A stretch of DNA of 62,306 bases from Pseudoroseicyclus aestuarii (lineage in GTDB: Bacteria > Pseudomonadota > Alphaproteobacteria > Rhodobacterales > Rhodobacteraceae), in assembly GCF_003217255.1 (NCBI RefSeq), contig NZ_QJTE01000008.1, forward strand, positions 1-62,306, in the 5' to 3' direction. Positions 48,712 to 58,219 of this stretch are shown here, in pieces. How positions within the stretch are numbered: the stretch's first letter is position 1; every line of letters starts with the position of its first letter. Under the pieces are notes generated by a model. That model had not been told where the DNA came from and did not search any database. It saw nothing but the letters and a program-made list of their open reading frames with translations. The translations under genes were made by a program, and so were the position numbers.

Positions 48712-50166
48712 ATGAGCACCGTGATAAGGGGTGGCACCGTCGTCACCCATGACCTCAGCTACAGGGCCGACGTGCTGATCGAGGATGGCACCATCACCCA
48801 GATCGGCGAGGGGCTGACCGGCGACACGGAGCTCGACGCGACGGGCTGCTACGTGATGCCCGGCGGGATCGACCCGCACACCCACCTCGAGATGCCCTTC
48901 ATGGGCACCCATTCCACCGACGATTTCGACAGCGGCACCCGCGCCGCGCTGGCGGGCGGCACCACCATGGTCGTCGATTTCGCCCTGCCGCAACCGGGAC
49001 AGGGCCTGCTGGATGCGCTGAAGACCTGGGACAACAAGTCCGCCCGCGCCCATTGCGACTACTCCTTCCACATGGCCGTGACCTGGTGGGGCGAGCAGGT
49101 CTTCGACGAGATGCAGGAGGTGGTGGCGAAGCACGGCATCAACAGCTTCAAGCACTTCATGGCCTACAAGGGCAGCCTGATGGTGCAGGACGACGAGATG
49201 TTCGCCTCGTTCCAGCGGCTGGCAGAGCTGGGGGCCATCGCCCTTGTCCATGCCGAGAACGGCGACGTGGTGGCGGACCTCTCGGCCAAGCTGCTGCGCG
49301 AGGGGACGACCGGCCCGGAGGGCCACGCCTATTCCCGCCCGCCGCAGGTCGAGGGAGAGGCCGCGAACCGCGCCATCATGATTGCCGACATGGCCGGGGT
49401 GCCGCTCTACGTCGTCCATGTCTCCTGCGAGCAGAGCCACGAGGCGATCCGCCGCGCCCGGCAGGCCGGGATGCGGGTCTGGGGAGAGCCGCTGATCCAG
49501 CACCTCACGCTGGACGAGGGCGAGTATTTCCACGCCGACTGGGATCATGCCGCGCGGCGCGTGATGTCGCCGCCCTTCCGCAGCAAGGCGCATCAGGCCT
49601 CGCTCTGGGCGGGGCTGCAATCAGGCTCCCTGTCGGTCGTGGCCACCGATCACTGCGCTTTCACCACGGCGCAGAAGCGCACGGGGGTGGGCGATTTCAC
49701 CAAGATCCCCAATGGCACCGGCGGGCTGGAGGATCGGCTGCCGATGCTCTGGACCCATGGCGTCGTGCCGGGGCGGCTGACCCCGAACGAGTTCGTCGCC
49801 GTCACCTCAACCAATATCGCCAAGATCCTGAACTGCTACCCGAGGAAGGGCGCGATCCGCGTGGGCTCGGACGCGGATATCCTCGTGCTCGACCCGGCGC
49901 GGGAAAAGACCATCGCCGCGACGGACCAGCAATCGGCCATCGATTACAACGTCTTCGAGGGTCAGCAGGTCTCGGGCCTGCCGCGCTACGTCCTCTCGCG
50001 CGGGCGGGTCATGGTGGATGACGGCACTTTGAAGCCCGCCGAGGGGCATGGCCGCTTCGTCGCCCGCGCGCCGCGGGGCGAGGTCAGCCGTGCCCTGACC
50101 TCCTGGAAAGAGACCACGCGCCCCCGCCCCGTCGACCGGGCGGGTATCCCCGCGAGCGGGGTCTGA
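48712..50166 (+). CDS. hydA: Dihydropyrimidinase
   Basis: A 484-residue amidohydrolase-fold enzyme opening the dihydrouracil ring. The metal site is complete: DPHTHLEMPFMG, the carboxylated Lys in FKHFMAYKGSLM (about 151), LVHAENGD, VVHVSCEQSH and VVATDHCAFT. It works between PreTA and the ureidopropionase. It lies 49 bases after the latter and 17 before the ABC ATPase gene. Confidence 0.94.
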   Translation: MSTVIRGGTVVTHDLSYRADVLIEDGTITQIGEGLTGDTELDATGCYVMPGGIDPHTHLEMPFMGTHSTDDFDSGTRAALAGGTTMVVDFALPQPGQGLLDALKTWDNKSARAHCDYSFHMAVTWWGEQVFDEMQEVVAKHGINSFKHFMAYKGSLMVQDDEMFASFQRLAELGAIALVHAENGDVVADLSAKLLREGTTGPEGHAYSRPPQVEGEAANRAIMIADMAGVPLYVVHVSCEQSHEAIRRARQAGMRVWGEPLIQHLTLDEGEYFHADWDHAARRVMSPPFRSKAHQASLWAGLQSGSLSVVATDHCAFTTAQKRTGVGDFTKIPNGTGGLEDRLPMLWTHGVVPGRLTPNEFVAVTSTNIAKILNCYPRKGAIRVGSDADILVLDPAREKTIAATDQQSAIDYNVFEGQQVSGLPRYVLSRGRVMVDDGTLKPAEGHGRFVARAPRGEVSRALTSWKETTRPRPVDRAGIPASGV

Positions 50167-50183
50167 GCCATGGCGAGCGGGCT

Positions 50184-50963
50184 ATGAGCGGCGCCGTCGT
50201 CGAAGCCGAGGGGCTAGGCCTCACCTTCGCCACCGGCGACGGGCCGGTCCATGCCCTGAAAGACGTCTCGCTGAGCATCGGCAAGGGAGAGTTCGTCTCC
50301 TTCATCGGGCCGTCGGGCTGCGGCAAGACCACCTTCCTGCGCTGCGTCGCGGGACTGGAGGCGCCGACCTCGGGCAGCCTGCGCGTGAACGGGATGAGCG
50401 CCGACAACGCGCGGCGCGCGCGGGCCTACGGCTATGTCTTCCAAGCGGCCGGGCTTTATCCTTGGCGCACCATCGGCGGCAATATCGCCCTGCCGCTCGA
50501 GATCATGAAGTACCCGGCTGCCGAGCGGCAGCGCCGGGTGCGCGAGACGCTGGCGCTGGTCGACCTCGCGGGCTTCGAGAACAAGTATCCCTGGCAGCTG
50601 TCGGGGGGCATGCAGCAGCGTGCCTCCATCGCTCGCGCGCTCGGCTTCGACGCGGATCTGCTGCTGATGGACGAGCCCTTCGGCGCGCTGGACGAGATCG
50701 TGCGCGACCGCCTGAACGAAGAGCTTCTGGCGCTCTGGGCGCGCACCGGCAAGACCATGCTCTTCGTCACCCATTCGATCCCCGAGGCGGTCTATCTGTC
50801 GACCCGGATCGTGGTCATGTCGCCGCGCCCGGGGCGCATCAGCGACGTGATCGAGAGCCCCCTGCCGAAGGAGCGGCCGCTGGAGATCCGCGACAGCTCC
50901 GCCTTCATCGAGATTGCGCACCGCGTCCGCGAGGGCCTGCGCGCAGGGATGGAGGCCGCATGA
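50184..50963 (+). CDS. ABC transporter ATPase (nitrate/taurine/NMT1 type)
   Basis: A 259-residue ATPase with Walker A GPSGCGKTTFLR, Q-loop FQAAGLYPWRT, signature LSGGMQQRASIARAL and Walker B LLLMDEPFGALDE, followed by the switch His in VTHSIPEAVY. It powers the import system formed with the next three genes. Located in the pyrimidine operon, it probably imports a pyrimidine or a ring-opened derivative. It overlaps the first permease by ATGA. Confidence 0.92.
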   Translation: MSGAVVEAEGLGLTFATGDGPVHALKDVSLSIGKGEFVSFIGPSGCGKTTFLRCVAGLEAPTSGSLRVNGMSADNARRARAYGYVFQAAGLYPWRTIGGNIALPLEIMKYPAAERQRRVRETLALVDLAGFENKYPWQLSGGMQQRASIARALGFDADLLLMDEPFGALDEIVRDRLNEELLALWARTGKTMLFVTHSIPEAVYLSTRIVVMSPRPGRISDVIESPLPKERPLEIRDSSAFIEIAHRVREGLRAGMEAA

Positions 50964-51964
50964 CCGAGGCCGCCGCCCCCGGCCCGGCGACGCTTGCGGC
51001 AGCGACCGCACGCCGCCGCCTTGCCGCGCGCGGCGCCGCCCTGCGGCAGAGTGTCCTGCCCGTGCTGGGCGTGATCGCGGCGCTTATAGCCTTCTGGTAC
51101 CTCGCCTGCATCCCGATGAACGCCGCGCAATCGGTGCTGGAGGCCGCGCGCGCCGGCGCCCCCGTGACGCCTGCCGAAGCCTCCGAGCGGCGCGGGATGT
51201 CCGGCCTCGCGCTGGCAGTGCAGAACCCGGCCGAAGCTGCGGCCCGCGCCTATGGGCAGGAGCGGCCGCGCCTGCCCGCCCCGCACCAGATCGGAGCCGA
51301 GGTCTGGGCCGCCACGGCGCAGGTCGCCCCCACCTCGCCGCGCAGCCTGCTTTACCACGGCTGGGTCACGCTGTCGGCGACGCTGCTGGGCTTTGCCTTC
51401 GGCGCGGCGCTGGGCGTGCTTCTGGCCATGGGGATCGTGCAGTTCCGGGTGATGGATCTGAGCGTGATGCTCTGGGCCATCGTCAGCCAGACGGTGCCGA
51501 TCATCGCCATCGCACCGATGGTCATCGTGGTGCTGCATTCGGTCGGGATTTCGGGGATCGTGCCCAAGGCCGCCATCGCGGCCTGGCTGTCGTTCTTCCC
51601 GGTCGTGGTCGGCATGGTCAAGGGTCTGCGCAGCCCCGATGCCGCGCAGCTCGACCTGCTGAAAACCTACGGCGCGACGGCGCGGCAAACCTTCCTTTCG
51701 CTGCGCCTGCCAGGCTCGACGCCCTACCTCTTCGCCTCGCTCAAGATCGCCGTGGCCGCAGCCCTCGTCGGCACCATCGTGGCAGAGCTTCCGACCGGCG
51801 CGCAGGCCGGCTTCGGCGCGCGGCTGCTGGCGGGCAGCTACTACGGGCAGACGGTGCAGATCTGGTCCGCCCTCGTCGCCGCCGCCGTCCTTGCCGCGCT
51901 GCTGGTCGCGCTGGTCGGCGCGGCAGAGCGTCTGGTGCTGGCGCGCATGGGACTGCGGCGGTGA
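50960..51964 (+). CDS. ABC transporter permease with enlarged first periplasmic loop
   Basis: A 334-residue inner-membrane permease of the SsuC/TauC type. The EAA-like loop reads LLKTYGATARQTFLSLRLPGS. Between membrane helix 1 (SVLPVLGVIAALIAFWYLA) and helix 2 there are about 85 polar residues, more than usual for this family and likely periplasmic. It overlaps the ATPase by ATGA and the second permease by GTGA. It forms a heteromeric channel with the next gene product. Confidence 0.88.
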   Translation: MTEAAAPGPATLAAATARRRLAARGAALRQSVLPVLGVIAALIAFWYLACIPMNAAQSVLEAARAGAPVTPAEASERRGMSGLALAVQNPAEAAARAYGQERPRLPAPHQIGAEVWAATAQVAPTSPRSLLYHGWVTLSATLLGFAFGAALGVLLAMGIVQFRVMDLSVMLWAIVSQTVPIIAIAPMVIVVLHSVGISGIVPKAAIAAWLSFFPVVVGMVKGLRSPDAAQLDLLKTYGATARQTFLSLRLPGSTPYLFASLKIAVAAALVGTIVAELPTGAQAGFGARLLAGSYYGQTVQIWSALVAAAVLAALLVALVGAAERLVLARMGLRR

Positions 51965-52800
51965 CGCTGGTGGCCCTCGCCCTTGCCCTCTGGGCCGGCG
52001 CCTGGGCGCTGAACGTCCGGCTGGCAGCCGGGCCGGACCAGCGCCGGGCCGCCCTCCTCGTCCCCGCGCTTTTCGGCCTGACGCTCCTGATGCTGTGGGA
52101 GCTTCTGGTGCGCGGCCTCGCGGTGCCGATGGTGATCCTGCCGGCACCCAGCCGGATCGGCGCCGCCATTGCCGCCAATGCCCCGATCCTCTGGACGGAT
52201 TTCGTGCAGACGGTCCTGCGGGGCGCCCTGCCCGGCTATGCCATCGGCTGCGCCGCCGCCTTCGCCGTGGCGCTGCTGGCCGACCGGGTGCCGCTGCTGC
52301 GCCGCGGCCTTCTGCCGGTCGCGGGAATGATGGCCGCGCTGCCCGTGGTGGGCGTCGCCCCGATCCTGGTGATGTGGTTCGGGTTCGACTGGCAGTCCAA
52401 GGCCGCCACTGTCGCCGTCATGGTCTTCTTTCCGGTGATGGTGAACACCGTCGCCGGGCTTTCGGCGGCAGAGGCGATGCAGCGCGACCTGATGCGCACC
52501 TACGGCGCCGGCTACTGGTCCGCGCTGTCCAGGCTGCACCTGCCCGCCGCCATGCCCTTCGTCTTCAACGGGCTGAAGATCGCCACGACGCTGGCGCTGG
52601 TCGGCGCCATCGTGGCCGAGTTCTTCGGCAGCCCGATCCGCGGCATCGGCTTTCGCATCTCGACCTCCGTGGGCCAGCTCGCGCTGGACATGGTCTGGGC
52701 CGAGATCGCCGTCGCCGCGCTGGCGGGCAGCGCCTTTTATGGCCTGATCGCCGTGACCGAGAAACGGGTGACCTTCTGGCACCCGTCGAACCGGGACTGA
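51961..52800 (+). CDS. ABC transporter permease (second subunit)
   Basis: A 279-residue permease with about six to seven membrane helices and the loop LMRTYGAGYWSALSRLHLPAAMP that contacts the ATPase. It begins with GTG at 51961 overlapping the previous stop (GTGA). Partner of the preceding permease for the pyrimidine-linked importer. Confidence 0.9.
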   Translation: MTLVALALALWAGAWALNVRLAAGPDQRRAALLVPALFGLTLLMLWELLVRGLAVPMVILPAPSRIGAAIAANAPILWTDFVQTVLRGALPGYAIGCAAAFAVALLADRVPLLRRGLLPVAGMMAALPVVGVAPILVMWFGFDWQSKAATVAVMVFFPVMVNTVAGLSAAEAMQRDLMRTYGAGYWSALSRLHLPAAMPFVFNGLKIATTLALVGAIVAEFFGSPIRGIGFRISTSVGQLALDMVWAEIAVAALAGSAFYGLIAVTEKRVTFWHPSNRD

Positions 52801-52833
52801 TCCCGGAGACAAACAGGAACAGGGGAAGACGAC

Positions 52834-53829
52834 ATGCAACGGATCATTCTTGCAGCCCTCGCGGGCGCGGCCTTCGCGGCACCGGCCAATGCGCAGGACG
52901 CGGTGACGCTGCAGCTCAAGTGGGTCGCGCAGGCGCAGTTCGCGGGCTACTACGTCGCGCAGGACCAAGGCTTCTACGAGGAGGCCGGCCTCGACGTGAC
53001 GATCAACCCCGGCGGGCCGGACATCGCGCCCGAGCAGGTGATCGCCGGCGGCGGCGCCGATGTCATCGTGACCTGGATGGCCGCCGCCCTCGCCGCGCGC
53101 GAGCGGGGCGTGCCGCTGGTCAACATCGCCCAGCCCTTCGGCACCGGCGGGCTGCAGCTGACCTGCCTCGCCGAGACCGGCGTCGAGACACCGGAGGATT
53201 TCCCCGGCCGTACCCTTGGCGTCTGGTTCTTCGGCAACGAATACCCCTTCTACGCCTGGATGGCGCAGCTCGGCATCGACACGGGCGGCACCAGCGACAC
53301 CGGCGTCACGGTCCTGAGGCAGGCCTTCAACGTCGATCCGCTGCTGCAGGGACAGGCGGACTGCATCTCGACGATGACCTACAACGAATACGGGCAGGTG
53401 CTGGACGCGGGCTATACTGAAGACGAGCTGGTGAACTTCAACTACCTCGACGAGGGCATCGGCATGCTGGAAGACGGCCTCTACGTCATGGAAGAGGACC
53501 TCGAGGATCCGGCTTTCGTCGACAAGATGTCCCGCTTCGTAGCCGCTTCGATGGAGGGCTGGCGCTATGCCGAGGCGCACCCCGAGGAGGCCGCCCAGAT
53601 CGTCATCGACAACGACACGACCGGCGCCCAGACGCTTGAGCATCAGGTCTACATGATGACCGAGGTGGCGAAGCTGACCGAAGGCTCCGACGGATCGCTC
53701 GACCCCGCGGCCTACGAGCAGACTGTCGCCACGCTGCTCTCCGCCGTCAGCGAGGACAACCCCGCGATCACCGAAGAGCCCGAGGGCGCCTATACGACCG
53801 CCGTCACCGATATGGCTCTGGGCGAGTAA
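52834..53829 (+). CDS. NMT1/THI5-like ABC substrate-binding protein
   Basis: A 331-residue periplasmic protein with a Sec signal (cleavage near APANAQD) and the NMT1/THI5-like fold: VTLQLKWVAQAQFAGYYVAQ at the start of the mature part, then GFYEEAGLDVTINPGGPD and the hinge region. Relatives bind thiamine precursor pyrimidines or similar rings, which fits import of uracil, thymine or a related pyrimidine. It is the last gene of the operon and is followed by a small hairpin. Confidence 0.9.
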   Translation: MQRIILAALAGAAFAAPANAQDAVTLQLKWVAQAQFAGYYVAQDQGFYEEAGLDVTINPGGPDIAPEQVIAGGGADVIVTWMAAALAARERGVPLVNIAQPFGTGGLQLTCLAETGVETPEDFPGRTLGVWFFGNEYPFYAWMAQLGIDTGGTSDTGVTVLRQAFNVDPLLQGQADCISTMTYNEYGQVLDAGYTEDELVNFNYLDEGIGMLEDGLYVMEEDLEDPAFVDKMSRFVAASMEGWRYAEAHPEEAAQIVIDNDTTGAQTLEHQVYMMTEVAKLTEGSDGSLDPAAYEQTVATLLSAVSEDNPAITEEPEGAYTTAVTDMALGE

Positions 53830-53830
53830 A

Positions 53831-53851
53831 CCGCCGGGGACAGCGCGGCGG
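53831..53851. terminator. Small hairpin between convergent operons
   Basis: CCGCCG and CGGCGG form a 6-bp stem immediately after the stop of the substrate-binding gene; the lysR gene ends 21 bases further on. Confidence 0.4.
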
Positions 53852-53871
53852 ATACGGCTGGCCAGGTCCCA

Positions 53872-54777
53872 TCAGACCATGGGGCCTTGCTGGCTGGACC
53901 TGTTGCGCTGTCCCATGATCTCGGCGACGAAGGCCTTCACCAGCGTCGATTTCTGGCTGTTCGGGGGAAAGAGAAGGTAGGCCTTGAAGGGCACGCGGGG
54001 GCTGAAGGGACGCAGCGCGAGCCCCGGATAGCGTTCTTCCCGGGCGGCCAACGGGTTGACGAAGCCGACAGCATCTCCGGTCAGCGCCAGTTCGCAGACC
54101 GTGGCGGAACTGGGTGTCTCGATGACATAGTCGGGATCCACGCCGGCCTCGGCGAGCGCCGCGTCGAACCGGTGGCGCGCCCGGTCCTCTGACGCGAGAC
54201 CGATCAGCGGCTGGCCGTCTAGCATGTCTGGCGTCACGACCTCTTGGCGGGCCAGCGGGTGATCCTCCGGCATCGCGATCAGCCCGGCGAAGGTGCCGAA
54301 GACCTGCGTGTCCACGCCTGACCTGTCGATCTCGTCGGCGGCGATCCCGATATCGTAAAGGCCGTCCGCCACGCCGTTCCGGATCGCCGGCGAGGAGGTG
54401 ATGTGCAGAGTGATCCGGGTGCGCGGGTTGTTCTGCCGGAACGCCCGCACGGCCGCCGGGATCAGGATGCTGCCGGTCGCGGCAAGCGAGGCGATCCGCA
54501 GCGAGCCGGTCCCGTGATCGCGGATGTTCGCGGCCGACACGCGCAGGCGGTCCAGACCGATGAAGCTGGCCTCGACCTCGCGGAAGAACAGCTTTCCCTC
54601 CGGTGTCGGGACGAGACGCCCACGCACGCGGTCGAACAGGGCGAAGCCGACCGCCGCCTCCAGCTCCGAGATCAGGCGGGACACGGCCGGCTGCGTCACC
54701 GCCATGAGTTCGGCAGCCCGCACCGTCGATCCCGAAATCATCACGGCATTGAAGGCCTCGAGTTGTCGATGCTGCAC
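53872..54777 (-). CDS. LysR-family transcriptional regulator
   Basis: A 301-residue regulator: N-terminal winged helix (QLEAFNAVMISGSTVRAAEL, then VTQPAVSRLISELEAAVGF) and a two-lobed effector domain. It starts with GTG at 54775-54777. Divergent from the PLP-lyase/Aap operon, which it most likely activates in response to the amino acid transported by it. Confidence 0.92.
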   Translation of the reverse strand: MQHRQLEAFNAVMISGSTVRAAELMAVTQPAVSRLISELEAAVGFALFDRVRGRLVPTPEGKLFFREVEASFIGLDRLRVSAANIRDHGTGSLRIASLAATGSILIPAAVRAFRQNNPRTRITLHITSSPAIRNGVADGLYDIGIAADEIDRSGVDTQVFGTFAGLIAMPEDHPLARQEVVTPDMLDGQPLIGLASEDRARHRFDAALAEAGVDPDYVIETPSSATVCELALTGDAVGFVNPLAAREERYPGLALRPFSPRVPFKAYLLFPPNSQKSTLVKAFVAEIMGQRNRSSQQGPMV

Positions 54778-54799
54778 TATCAGGTTTCCGCATAGAGAT

Positions 54800-54821
54800 A
54801 TGACTTGGGATCAGTATTCAT
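54800..54821. promoter_or_regulatory. Candidate LysR binding site in divergent promoter region
   Basis: ATGA at 54800-54803 and TCAT at 54818-54821 form a short inverted repeat in an AT-richer pocket between the divergent lysR and PLP-lyase genes. Position fits LysR autoregulation; the match to the T-N11-A rule is loose. Confidence 0.3.
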
Positions 54822-54867
54822 TCTGGGCGGAATCGGCGAGGGTGCAAGCAACAACACAGGACCTCCC

Positions 54868-56052
54868 ATGCGCGACGCGACCCTTTCCGTACATCACCCT
54901 GCCGTATCCGAAGACGGCTATGCCGCGCTGAGCGTCCCGACGCACCGTGCGTCGACCATCGTCTTTCCAGATGCCCAGGCCTATGCGACGCGGGGCAAAC
55001 GGTCGCTTGACGGGTATTCCTACGGCCTTCACGGCACGCCCACGCAAAAGGTGCTCGAGGCGCAGCTCTCGGCGCTGGAGGGCGCGGAGCGGACGGTGAT
55101 CCTCCCCTCGGGACAGGCGGCCATCGCCATCACCTTCCTGACGGTTCTCGCCGCCGGTGACCACGTGCTGATCCCGGACACGGCCTATCCGCCGGTCGTC
55201 GGGTTCTGCCGCAACTACCTCGCGCCGCGCGGGATCGACTGGTCGGTCTACGCGCCCGGCATCGGCGCCGGCATCGAGGCCGAGATTCGCGCCGAGACCA
55301 AGCTGATCTGGATGGAATCCCCCGGATCGACCACGATGGAGGTCGAGGACGTGCCGGCCATCGTTCAGGTCGCCAAGGCGAAGGGCATCCTGACCGGCAT
55401 CGACAACACCTGGGCGACGCCGCTTCTGTTCAAGCCGATCTCGCACGGCGTCGACTTCTCCATGCAGGCGCTGACCAAATACCCCGGCGGGCATTCCGAC
55501 CTGCTCCTAGGGTCGGTCAGCGTAGGCAGTCTGGAGCATCGCCAGCGGCTGCGCGATACGATGCGGATGCTGGGTCTGGGCGTGTCCCCGGACACCGTGG
55601 GACTGGTGCTGCGGGGCATGGAGACCATGGCGATGCGCCTGTCCCATATGGGGCGCGTCGCGACCGAAATCGCCGAGGAGCTGCAGGATCGCGGCGTCGG
55701 CGAAGTGCTGTTCCCCGCCCTTCCGTCCTGTCAGGGGCACGAGATATGGAAACGGGACTTCGCCGGGGCCAGCGGGCTTCTGTCCGTCGTCCTGCCCGAG
55801 GCTGCCGAGGCCAACCTCGATGCGGCGCTCGACGCGCTGGAGGTCTTCGCGATCGGCGCATCCTGGGGCGGGACACGCAGCCTGATGGCCCCGATGTCCG
55901 TCGCCGGATCGCGGGCGTTCCCGCATGGGCGCAACGACCGCACGATCCTGCGGATCAGCATCGGCCTCGAGGATCCCCGTGACCTGCGGCAGGACCTCGA
56001 CCGCTTCTTCGGCATCCTCTCGGGCGCCGACGGAAAGACGACCGCGGGCTGA
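54868..56052 (+). CDS. Cys/Met-metabolism PLP enzyme (cystathionine beta-lyase-like)
   Basis: A 394-residue fold-type I PLP enzyme of the Cys/Met metabolism family. The cofactor lysine is in MQALTKYPGGHSDLLLGSV (about 206). YSYGLHGTPTQKVLEAQL and DNTWATPLLFKP are diagnostic; the usual YSR of gamma-synthases is YSYG here, close to bacterial cystathionine beta-lyases. It likely cleaves a C-S bond in a sulfur amino acid imported by the adjacent Aap-type transporter, though other beta-elimination substrates are possible. The ATG at 54868 (MRDATLSVHHP) is preferred over 54805. Confidence 0.86.
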   Translation: MRDATLSVHHPAVSEDGYAALSVPTHRASTIVFPDAQAYATRGKRSLDGYSYGLHGTPTQKVLEAQLSALEGAERTVILPSGQAAIAITFLTVLAAGDHVLIPDTAYPPVVGFCRNYLAPRGIDWSVYAPGIGAGIEAEIRAETKLIWMESPGSTTMEVEDVPAIVQVAKAKGILTGIDNTWATPLLFKPISHGVDFSMQALTKYPGGHSDLLLGSVSVGSLEHRQRLRDTMRMLGLGVSPDTVGLVLRGMETMAMRLSHMGRVATEIAEELQDRGVGEVLFPALPSCQGHEIWKRDFAGASGLLSVVLPEAAEANLDAALDALEVFAIGASWGGTRSLMAPMSVAGSRAFPHGRNDRTILRISIGLEDPRDLRQDLDRFFGILSGADGKTTAG

Positions 56053-56091
56053 ACCCGCGGCGACAAGACAAAACCCCAACAGGAGTATCCC

Positions 56092-57108
56092 ATGAGAACG
56101 AAGACCATCGTGTTGTCGTCCATCCTTGGCGCGGCCATCGCGGCCCCGGCCGTGGCGCAATCCACGCTGGAGACGGTGAAAGAGCGCGGCCGCCTGATCT
56201 GCGGCGCAAGCCAGGGCACGCCCGGCTTCGGCGCGCCCGACGACAACGGCTACTGGAACGGCATCGACGTCTCGATGTGCCGCGCCGTCGCGGTGGCGGT
56301 GCTGGACGACATGGATGCGGTCGATTTCGTGCCCCTGACCGGACAGCAGCGCATCCCGGCCCTGCAGACCGGCGAGATCGACATGCTGCCGCGCACCCTG
56401 ACCTGGACCCTGCAGCGCGATTCCAACGGCATCGATTTCACGACCACGAACTACTACGAGTACACCGGCTTCATGATGCCCGCCTCGCTGGGGATCGAAA
56501 CGGCCGAGGACATGACGGGCGCCTCGGTCTGCGTGCAGACCGGCTCTACCACGGAGCTGATCGTCAACGATGTCTCGCAGAAGAACGGGCTGGATCTGAA
56601 CCCCGTCGTCTTCGACAACACCTCGGGCACGCGCGAGGCGTTCTTCTCGGGCCGCTGCGACGCGCTCATCACCGATGCGGGCGCGCTGGCCTCGGTCCGG
56701 GCCACGATGGCCGACAACCCGGATGATTACGTCATCTTTCCCGCGACCCCCTATGCCTCGGCGCTGACGCCCGCGGTCCGCGAGGGCGACGCCGAATGGC
56801 GGGACATCGTGAACTGGTCGATCCAGTCGCTGATCGCCGCCGAGGATTTCGACCCGACGCAGGAGAACATCGACGCGGCGCTGGACAGCGAGGATCCGGT
56901 GATCATGCGCTTTGTCGGCACCACGCCGGGCCTTGGCCAGTCCTTGGGCCTGTCGGACGATTTCTCCTACCGGATCGTGAAGGCGATGGGCAATTACGAC
57001 GAGATCTTCGAGCGGACCGTCGGCATGGACAGCCCGCTGCAGATCGAGCGCGGCTACAATGCCCTCTACAGCGGTGGCGGGCTGATGTTCCCGCTCGCGT
57101 TCCAGTAA
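56092..57108 (+). CDS. Amino-acid ABC transporter substrate-binding protein (AapJ-like)
   Basis: A 338-residue periplasmic protein with a Sec signal (to AVAQS) and the family-3 amino-acid-binding fold: LETVKERGRLICGASQGTPG, the FVPLTGQQRIPALQTGEIDM segment and SGRCDALITDAGALAS. AGGAG precedes the ATG. First gene of an AapJQMP-type operon; the ligand is an amino acid of unknown identity, perhaps a sulfur-containing one given the upstream lyase. Confidence 0.9.
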   Translation: MRTKTIVLSSILGAAIAAPAVAQSTLETVKERGRLICGASQGTPGFGAPDDNGYWNGIDVSMCRAVAVAVLDDMDAVDFVPLTGQQRIPALQTGEIDMLPRTLTWTLQRDSNGIDFTTTNYYEYTGFMMPASLGIETAEDMTGASVCVQTGSTTELIVNDVSQKNGLDLNPVVFDNTSGTREAFFSGRCDALITDAGALASVRATMADNPDDYVIFPATPYASALTPAVREGDAEWRDIVNWSIQSLIAAEDFDPTQENIDAALDSEDPVIMRFVGTTPGLGQSLGLSDDFSYRIVKAMGNYDEIFERTVGMDSPLQIERGYNALYSGGGLMFPLAFQ

Positions 57109-57112
57109 AGCC

Positions 57113-58219
57113 ATGCTGCGCAGTCTCTGGTTCTCTTCCCGGGTCCGGGGCTGGGCCGCGCAGGCCGCCTTTCTGGGCGGTCTGCTCGCCATGCTCTGGT
57201 GGCTGGCGGGCAACACGGCCCAGAACCTCGCCATCCGCGGCATCCGCACGGGCTTCGACTACCTGTCGCGGCCGACGGGCTTTCCGATCTCGGAGAGCGT
57301 GGTGCGCTACAGCCCGTCGGACAGCTACTTCTGGGCCTATGTCGTCGGCGTGACCAATACGTTGGGGCTGTTCGTCGGCCTTGCGCGGCGGTCGGAGCAT
57401 CCGCTCCTGTCGCGCATGGCCGATATCTACGTCACCTTGATGCGGAACATCCCCGTCGTGGTGCAGCTGCTGTTCTGGTACGGCATCGCGATCTCGCTGT
57501 TCCCGCCCCCGGCGCAGGCCCTCAACCCGCTGCCGGGCCTCTTCCTCACGCTGCGGGGCGTCTATGCGCCGTCCCTGGTGCTGGGACCCTGGGGCGGGGT
57601 GCTGATCGCGGCGTGTTTGGTGCTGGCGATCGCGACGATCGTCCTGATGCGCCGGCCCCAAGCTGCCGCTCTGCGCCTGCCGGTCCGGATCGCCGTAGGC
57701 ATCGCCGGCTGGATCGTCGCGGCCTGGGGTCTGTCGGTGCTTCTGTCGCACCCCCTGTCGCTGCAGTCTCCGGAATTGCGGGGGCTCAACTTCACCGGCG
57801 GGCTCCAGCTGTCGCCGGAGTTCGCGGCGATTATCTTCGGACTGACGATCTACACGGCCGCCTATATCGGAGAGATCATCCGCGGCGGGATCGAAGCCGT
57901 CGGCAAGGGCCAGTGGGAAGGCGGCCGCGCGCTGGGCCTGACCGAGCGCCAGATCATGTTCAAGGTTATCCTGCCACAGGCGCTGCGCGTCATCGTGCCG
58001 CCCCTGACCTCGCAGTATCTGTCCACGGTCAAGAACACCACGCTCGCCGTCGCGGTGGGCTACCCCGAGCTCGGGCTCGTCGTGAACACGGTGATCAACC
58101 AGACCGGACAGGCCATCGAAAGCATCCTCGTCATGCTCGGCGTCTTCCTCACGATCTCGCTCTCCGTGTCGCTGTTCATGAACTGGTACAACGCCCGCGT
58201 GGCACTGGTGAGCCGCTGA
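57113..58219 (+). CDS. Amino-acid ABC transporter permease (AapQ-like)
   Basis: A 368-residue permease of the polar amino-acid family with the large insertion typical of AapQ. The binding-protein-dependent motif reads RALGLTERQIMFKVILPQALR. Only four bases separate it from the aapJ-like gene, and its stop overlaps the next ATG (TGATG). Confidence 0.9.
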   Translation: MLRSLWFSSRVRGWAAQAAFLGGLLAMLWWLAGNTAQNLAIRGIRTGFDYLSRPTGFPISESVVRYSPSDSYFWAYVVGVTNTLGLFVGLARRSEHPLLSRMADIYVTLMRNIPVVVQLLFWYGIAISLFPPPAQALNPLPGLFLTLRGVYAPSLVLGPWGGVLIAACLVLAIATIVLMRRPQAAALRLPVRIAVGIAGWIVAAWGLSVLLSHPLSLQSPELRGLNFTGGLQLSPEFAAIIFGLTIYTAAYIGEIIRGGIEAVGKGQWEGGRALGLTERQIMFKVILPQALRVIVPPLTSQYLSTVKNTTLAVAVGYPELGLVVNTVINQTGQAIESILVMLGVFLTISLSVSLFMNWYNARVALVSR

